64,000 bases of DNA from Heterocephalus glaber (lineage: Eukaryota; Chordata; Mammalia; Rodentia; Bathyergidae): contig NW_004624743.1 in assembly GCF_000247695.1 (NCBI RefSeq), positions 8,787,521 to 8,851,520 on the forward strand, given 5' to 3'. Under the pieces are notes generated by a model, which saw only the letters and a program-made list of their open reading frames with translations, searched no databases and was not told where the DNA came from. Made by a program: the position numbers and the translations under genes. Positions 58,471 to 64,000 of the stretch are shown here, in pieces; the stretch's first letter is position 1, and each line of letters starts with the position of its first letter.

Positions 58471-59955
58471 ACATAGTTATTTGAAAAAGATAAATAATAT
58501 AAATAAATTTCTGATCAGATTTATCAAGAAAAAAAGAAAATAAAAGATAACCAAGATTAGACATTTCTTTAATAGTTTATTATCTGTAGCTTCTTTAGTG
58601 ATGCTAAATAATAAATAAATTTATATCCATAAAATTTGGTAACAAATAAAATAAATATACTTCCTGTCCTCAAAGCCCACAGAAACACATACCTAAATTG
58701 TTTTATATTTACTAGAGCAGTTAAACTTTTAGGTAAAGAACTTTCAACATGGAAAATTCCAGAGTGACTTACTACAAGTCTTCACTGGAAACTGTTCAAA
58801 ATATTTAAGAAAGAAATAATACCAATTTAAGGAAGAAAGAGTACCAGTTTTATGCAAAATGTCCAAAAGCAAAAGAAAGGAAAATTCTTTCCCATATATT
58901 TTTTCTGGCTCGCATTACCATGAAAACAAAATCAGACAAAGCCATTACAAGAAAGCAAATATAAAAAACAAAATGCGTCATAAATATAAATGCAAAAATT
59001 CTCAACAAAATTAAATCCAGTAATATAAACAAATATTAATTCATCATGATCAATCAGTGCAATTCTGTCATATCTGCATACTAGAAAAAATTACCACTAT
59101 CAGCTTAATGAATATAGAGGAATCATTTGACACAGTACAATAGCTCTTGATAATAACTTTCAACAAATGAGGAATGAAAGGAAACTTTCTCAATTTAGTA
59201 GAGGGAATTTAAGAAATAATACAGCTAATATCATACTTAATATTAAAAGAAAATAAGAACAGAAGAAACATAAAGTTAGGTAGCTCACACTATCTGACTT
59301 TTAGAGTTACTTTAAAAATATAGTGATCACGATAGTGATATATTGGAAAAAGAATGGAAAAATAAATCAATTGTAAAGAATAGAGTCCAGAAATACACCC
59401 ACTCATATATGGTGAATTGATTTTTGGCAAAGTTGGAAAGACTTTGGAGAATGTATATCTTTTCAAGGTGTGATGTTAGAACTGTTAGACATTGAGAACC
59501 AAAATAATTAATTTCAAATTCGTTGTAGTGCCTTCAACAAAATTAACAAAAAAGGAACCATACACCTAGTCATAAAATATAAAACCAGAAAACTTCTGGA
59601 TGAAATACAGTGGAAAATCCTGGTGAACTTGCATTAGTCAAATATTTCTTAAATATACCATGGCAAGCATGAACCATGAAAGGAAAAATATACAGCAAAA
59701 TAGACTTCATCAGAATTAGAAACTTTGCCCCTCCTAATACCAAGAAAATGAAGACAAAGTACAGATATTAAAATATATTTGTAAAACATGTTTGATAAAA
59801 TATTTGTTGTCCATAATGTATAAAGAAATCTCAAAGCTCAATTATAGAGAAAAACCTTGTAAAATGGGGACATTACTTCAAAACACTTCACCAAAGAAGA
59901 AATATTGATTTCAGAAAGTTCACTAAGGTGGTCAGTATCACTGCTCACAAGCTAT

Positions 59956-60260
59956 AGGATAGGAAGTATTCTCAGATGGCCCTCGGTGACACTTCTCTCT
60001 GAGTATCTTTCTCCTTGAGGGTGTGTGGGTGGGATGTGTAGCTTTGATGGGAATGAACTCTCAAGAGGCAGCTACTTTATAAGGCAAATGTGAAGTGTTT
60101 TTGTGGAAATAAAGAGCCTCCCTCAGTTGATTTTGAGCAATTCCAAAGAGAGGTTATCTAGATGGGTTTAATTTAATTTGTGAATTTTAAGAATTTATTT
60201 AGTAGCAAGAAACAGTCAATCAGAGAGATACTACTGTTGGCTTCAAAGAAGCAGTGAACT
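59956..60260 (+). mobile_element. Old LTR-like repeat, left part
   Basis: GATGGGAATGAACTCTCAAG, AAATAAAGAGCCTCCCTC and AGAGAGATACTACTGTTGGC continue after the L1 with AGACGACCTGAGAATGG. The whole (left part plus 62260-62557) is an LTR-type repeat similar to that at 21345-21810. Confidence 0.6.
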
Positions 60261-60297
60261 TTTGGAAGTATGGGAATTTTCACTATATTAATCCTTC

Positions 60298-61296
60298 CTA
60301 CCAGGAGCAGGGGATGTCTGTCCATTTTCTGATATCATCTTCAATCTCTCTTTTCAGAGTGCTATAGTTTCCAGAGAAGAGGTCTTTGATTCTTTTCATT
60401 AGGGTGATTCCTAGGTATTTCAGTTTTTTGGATGCTATTGTGAAAGGAATTATTTGCCCTATTTCTCTCTCAGTGAGTCTGTCATTCATGTAGAGGAAAG
60501 CTATTGAATTTTGTGTGTTGACATTGGAACCAGCTACTTTACTGAATTTGGTTATTAAGTCTAGAAGACTTTTGGTGGAGTTCTTGGAGTCTTCTATACA
60601 CAGTATCACATCATCTGCAAATGATGACAATTTGACTTCTTCATTTCCTATCTTTATTCCTTTTATTTCTTTCTCTTGTCTAATTGCTATGCCTAATGTT
60701 TCCAAAACTATATTGAACAAGAGTGGTGATAGTGGACATCCTTGTCTTGTTCCTGATTTTAGTGTGAAGGATTTTAGTTTTTGACCATTTAGTATGATAC
60801 TGGCTGTTGGTTTTTCATAGATGGCTTTTATCAGTTTGGGGTACAGACCACCTATTCCAATTTTTTGTAGGGTTTTTATCATAAATGCATGTTGGATTTT
60901 GTCAAATGCTTTTTCTGTGTCTATGGAAATAATCATATGGTTTTTGTCCTTGGCTCTATTGATATAGTGTATTAGATTGATTGATTTGCGTATGTTGAAC
61001 CATCCCTGCATCCCTGGAATGAATCCCACTTGATTAGGGTATGTGATCTTCTTGATGATCTTCTGCATTCTATTTGCCAGTATCATTTAAAGGATTTTTG
61101 TATTTATGTTCATGAGTGAGATTGGCCTACAGTTCTCCTTTTCGGTTGGGTCTTTCTCTGCTTTAGGGATCAAGGTGATGCTTGCTTCCAGGAATGAATT
61201 TGGGAGTATTGCTTCCCTTTCAATAACAAATGCTGGCAGGGCTGTGTGGACAGAGGAACCCTGCTCCACTGTTGGTGGGAGTGTAGACTGGTGCAA
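60298..61296 (-). pseudogene. L1 ORF2 reverse-transcriptase domain (inverted part, broken)
   Basis: This encodes the finger-palm part of the L1 reverse transcriptase. The order is SITLIPK, the stop at 61087-61089, [33 protein letters not shown] residues ([14 protein letters not shown]), [14 protein letters not shown] and [10 protein letters not shown], the catalytic F-A-D-D motif. The frame is open for 262 codons (60298-61086) and for 70 codons upstream. Endonuclease domain, ORF2 C-terminus and promoter are lacking, so it is inactive. Its good condition shows that the insertion is younger than the L1 remnants around it. Confidence 0.93.
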
Positions 61297-62243
61297 CCAC
61301 TGTGGAAATCAGTAAGGAGATACCTCAAAGAACTAGGACTGGAAGTCCCATTTGACCTCGCTATTCCACTGCTGGGGATCTTCCCCAAAGAATTAAAAGA
61401 ATCATAACACAGTGATATATGTGCACCCATGTTCATAGCAGCACAGTTTGTGATAGCTAAAACTTGGAAACAGCCCAAATGCTCATCAACTGGAGACTGG
61501 ATAAAGAAAATGTGGGTTTTTTAATAAAATGGAGTACTACTCAGCCATAAAAAATGAGAAATTAGAGACATTTATAGCTAAGTGGATGCACATTGAGGCC
61601 ATACTCTTAAGTGAAATAAATAGGACACACATGTGTAAATACCAAATAGTTTTTCTGGTGTGAGAAACTGGAAGTGTAAATAAGGGCTAAAATGTATAAT
61701 AGGTAATGTGAAATAGGAAGAAAAGGGGCAAAGGGGAAGGAAGTGGGAGGGCTAGGGGAAAGGATAGAAGGGAATGGGATTAATATGAGAAAATGGAAAA
61801 ATAGGAACAAAATCTTGTTAAATAGGGAGGGATGGAGGGGTTGAAGGGAGGGCTGGGCAAGGGTGAAAAATAAGAACAAAGAGAGACTATGTAAAGGTGC
61901 AAATTTCCAATGATGGATGTCATTATATTGTATACCTAAAATGTACCATTGATTAGAATGAATAATCCATAATGCAAAATAGGAAGAAAAAGTGCAAAGG
62001 GGTAGGGGTAGTGGGAGGGGCAGGGGAAAGGAAAGAAGGGAAAGGAAAAATGCTGAGAAATGGAAAAAATGGAAATAAAGTCTTTGTAAATAGGGAAGGG
62101 TGGAGGGCATGAAGGGAGGGTGAGAAATGGGGAAAAAATAAGAACCAAGATGCATCATGTAAAGGTTTAAGTTCCCAATGAGAAATGTAAATGTGTTGTG
62201 TACCTACAATGTACCAATAAAAGAATTTAAGTTAAAAAAAAAA
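61221..62243 (+). mobile_element. L1 3' end with duplicated 3' UTR (sense part)
   Basis: It starts at CAATAACAAATGCTGGCAGGG, in the ORF2 C-terminal region, and matches 40428-41450 closely by eye. Two tandem purine-rich 3'-UTR units follow (about 61705-61970 and 61975-62235), then the A-tail. The 3'-UTR layout is the same as in the L1 at 39695. Confidence 0.92.
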
Positions 62244-62259
62244 AAAGAAGCAGTGAACT

Positions 62260-62557
62260 GCTGCACTGAGAGACGACCTGAGAATGGAAGAGCTCCAGCA
62301 GCTGAAGTGACCTCTGGCTCACAGCCAGCCGGAAAATAGGGACACCAGTACTATGACACCAAAAAGTGAATTCTGCCACCAACGTGAATGAGCTGAGAAT
62401 TAGACTCTGAATTTCAGACAAGATTGCTGCACAACAGACACCTGGATTTCAGTTTATTGATGCTCTGGGGAGAGGACCCAGTTCATCAATAAGAGATTGT
62501 TATGCCTTTAGGGCTCTAAGTTTGTAGTAATTTGTTATACAGCAGCAAACATTAGTA
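62260..62557 (+). mobile_element. Old LTR-like repeat, right part
   Basis: AGCTCCAGCAGCTGAAGTGACC, CCAACGTGAATGAGCTGAG, GATTTCAGTTTATTGATGC and AAGTTTGTAGTAATTTGTTATAC are the end of the repeat split by the L1. Confidence 0.6.
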
Positions 62558-62717
62558 TGAAATACCACTACACACTTAGAAGCATAGTCAAAAACAGAAC
62601 AGCAAATGTTGTTTGCAATGATTCAGAGACTAGAACTTGTATATTAGAAATGAAAATGCAAAATTATATAAAAACTTTGGAGAATAATTCAGCAGTTTCT
62701 TCTAAAATATATATACA
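62558..62717 (+). mobile_element. Old L1 ORF2 fragment, sense
   Basis: TGAAATACCACTACACACTTAG, then AAAACTTTGGAGAATAATTC, then AGCAGTTTCTTCTAAAATA is worn L1 ORF2 C-terminal sequence. It stops at the U6 start. Confidence 0.65.
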
Positions 62718-62820
62718 GTGCTCGCTTTGCACATGTACTAAAATTGGAACAAAACAGAGAAGATTAGCATGGCCCTTGTGCAAGGATGACATGCAATTTC
62801 ATGAAGCGTTCCATATTTTT
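62718..62820 (+). pseudogene. RNU6: U6 snRNA pseudogene (5' part of a chimera)
   Basis: This copy of spliceosomal U6 snRNA starts at its native 5' end (GTGCTCGC) and ends at the native 3' end (CGTTCCATATTTTT). It contains ACTAAAATTGGAAC and the region around GAGAAGATTAGCATGGCCC. A deletion removes most of the 5' stem-loop after GTGCTCGCTT, and there are several substitutions (for example AAAACAGAGA for the ACAGAGA region). No U6-type promoter was recognised upstream. It joins CUL3 sequence directly at 62821 in the same orientation. It is a retroposed, non-functional copy. Confidence 0.93.
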
Positions 62821-63698
<878 letters not shown>

Positions 63699-64000
63699 TA
63701 TTTAGGTTCATAGATCCCTTCAAGTTATTTCCATGTATGGAAAAAAGGGTTGAAGTTAATTTTTTTATATACGGATACCAAGTGTTCTAGTGCCGTTTGC
63801 TGAAAACACCATCTCTTCCTTGGCTCTTGAATTGAGTTTATAGTCTATAAAATGCTAATGTTAAATAATCTTTCAAAACTCAGTGGACCACATATGTGTG
63901 GTTCTATTCTAGATTCTCTCCTTTATTCAAATGATCTATATGTCTTTCCTTACACCAACACTGCCTTGATTACTGTAGCTTTAGAAGAAGTCTTAAAATT
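63699..64000 (-). mobile_element. Old L1 ORF2 fragment, antisense (runs off the window)
   Basis: TTCATAGATCCCTTCAAG, CTAGTGCCGTTTGCTGAAAAC and CACTGCCTTGATTACTGTAGC align with 31029-31321 over the full length at roughly 90% by eye. Reversed ORF2, broken. Confidence 0.88.

Larger units (their letters stand above)
57840..59955 (+). mobile_element. Old L1 ORF2 remnant, sense
   Basis: Very worn L1 ORF2 can be followed by AAAACCAAGACATAGTTCTTTTG (interrupted by an ID piece), TTCTCAACAAAATTAAATCC, TAGACTTCATCAGAATTAG and AAGAAATCTCAAAGCTC. Dense stops and indels are present. It includes a (CA)n at 58035-58072. Confidence 0.75.
60245..62259 (+). mobile_element. L1 insertion with 5' inversion (twin priming) and 16-bp target duplication
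   Basis: The direct repeat AAAGAAGCAGTGAACT lies at 60245-60260 and 62244-62259. The left 0.97 kb (60261 to about 61220) is L1 ORF2 on the minus strand. The right 1.0 kb is the L1 3' end on the plus strand, with a poly-A tail at 62234-62248. ORF2 sequence between the two parts (roughly 350 codons by motif position) is absent at the junction. Confidence 0.95.

Overview
The window looks like ordinary intergenic DNA of a rodent genome. I see no intact protein-coding gene, no functional RNA gene, no CRISPR array and no bacterial-type operon. The rodent call rests on many tRNA-derived ID-type SINEs, an ID/B1-type composite, an old B1 copy, MaLR LTRs and several generations of L1. The ID copies share a body that differs from the mouse/rat form (…TGGTTCCACCGCCTGC…), and I noticed no B2-like copies, so a non-muroid rodent is likelier than mouse or rat. 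I cannot fix the species. There is one assembly gap of 865 N (5040-5904).

Layout. 1-9000: AT-rich unique DNA with MaLR LTRs, MIR and L2 fragments, an ID/B1 composite, an ID, and one antisense L1 3' end. 9000-13000: a MaLR LTR, an internally deleted Tigger DNA transposon and two opposed IDs. 13000-25200: mostly unique sequence, with a (CT)n tract, MIRs, a worn minisatellite-like array (20101-20520), a B1, LTR pieces and an ID. 25200-28000: an LTR-like element and worn pol remnants of an ERVL-type endogenous retrovirus. 28500-32700: a dense L1 cluster with an ID and an L1 sharing one target site, an L1 5' region with a frameshifted ORF1, an old antisense L1, and another L1 3' end. 36600-38100: two L2 fragments tail to tail. 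39600-41500: an L1 inserted into an L2. 43180-43294: a stretch with good splice-site consensus at both ends. 46059-46332: a very short L1 with 5' inversion. 48400-49900: an old antisense L1. 51600-52000: a MaLR LTR. 56200-62250: L1 remnants, including a second 5'-inverted L1 with a 16-bp target duplication inside an older LTR-like repeat. 62558-64000: an old L1 piece, then a U6 snRNA pseudogene fused without spacer to a CUL3 processed pseudogene, then an old inverted L1.

Nothing here works together as a pathway. The interest lies in retrotransposition history. The best item is the U6-CUL3 chimeric retropseudogene (62718-63698), which has the structure expected from template switching by L1 reverse transcriptase. 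I found no new biological system. The splice-flanked segment at 43180-43294 is the only place where I would look for an unannotated transcript first.
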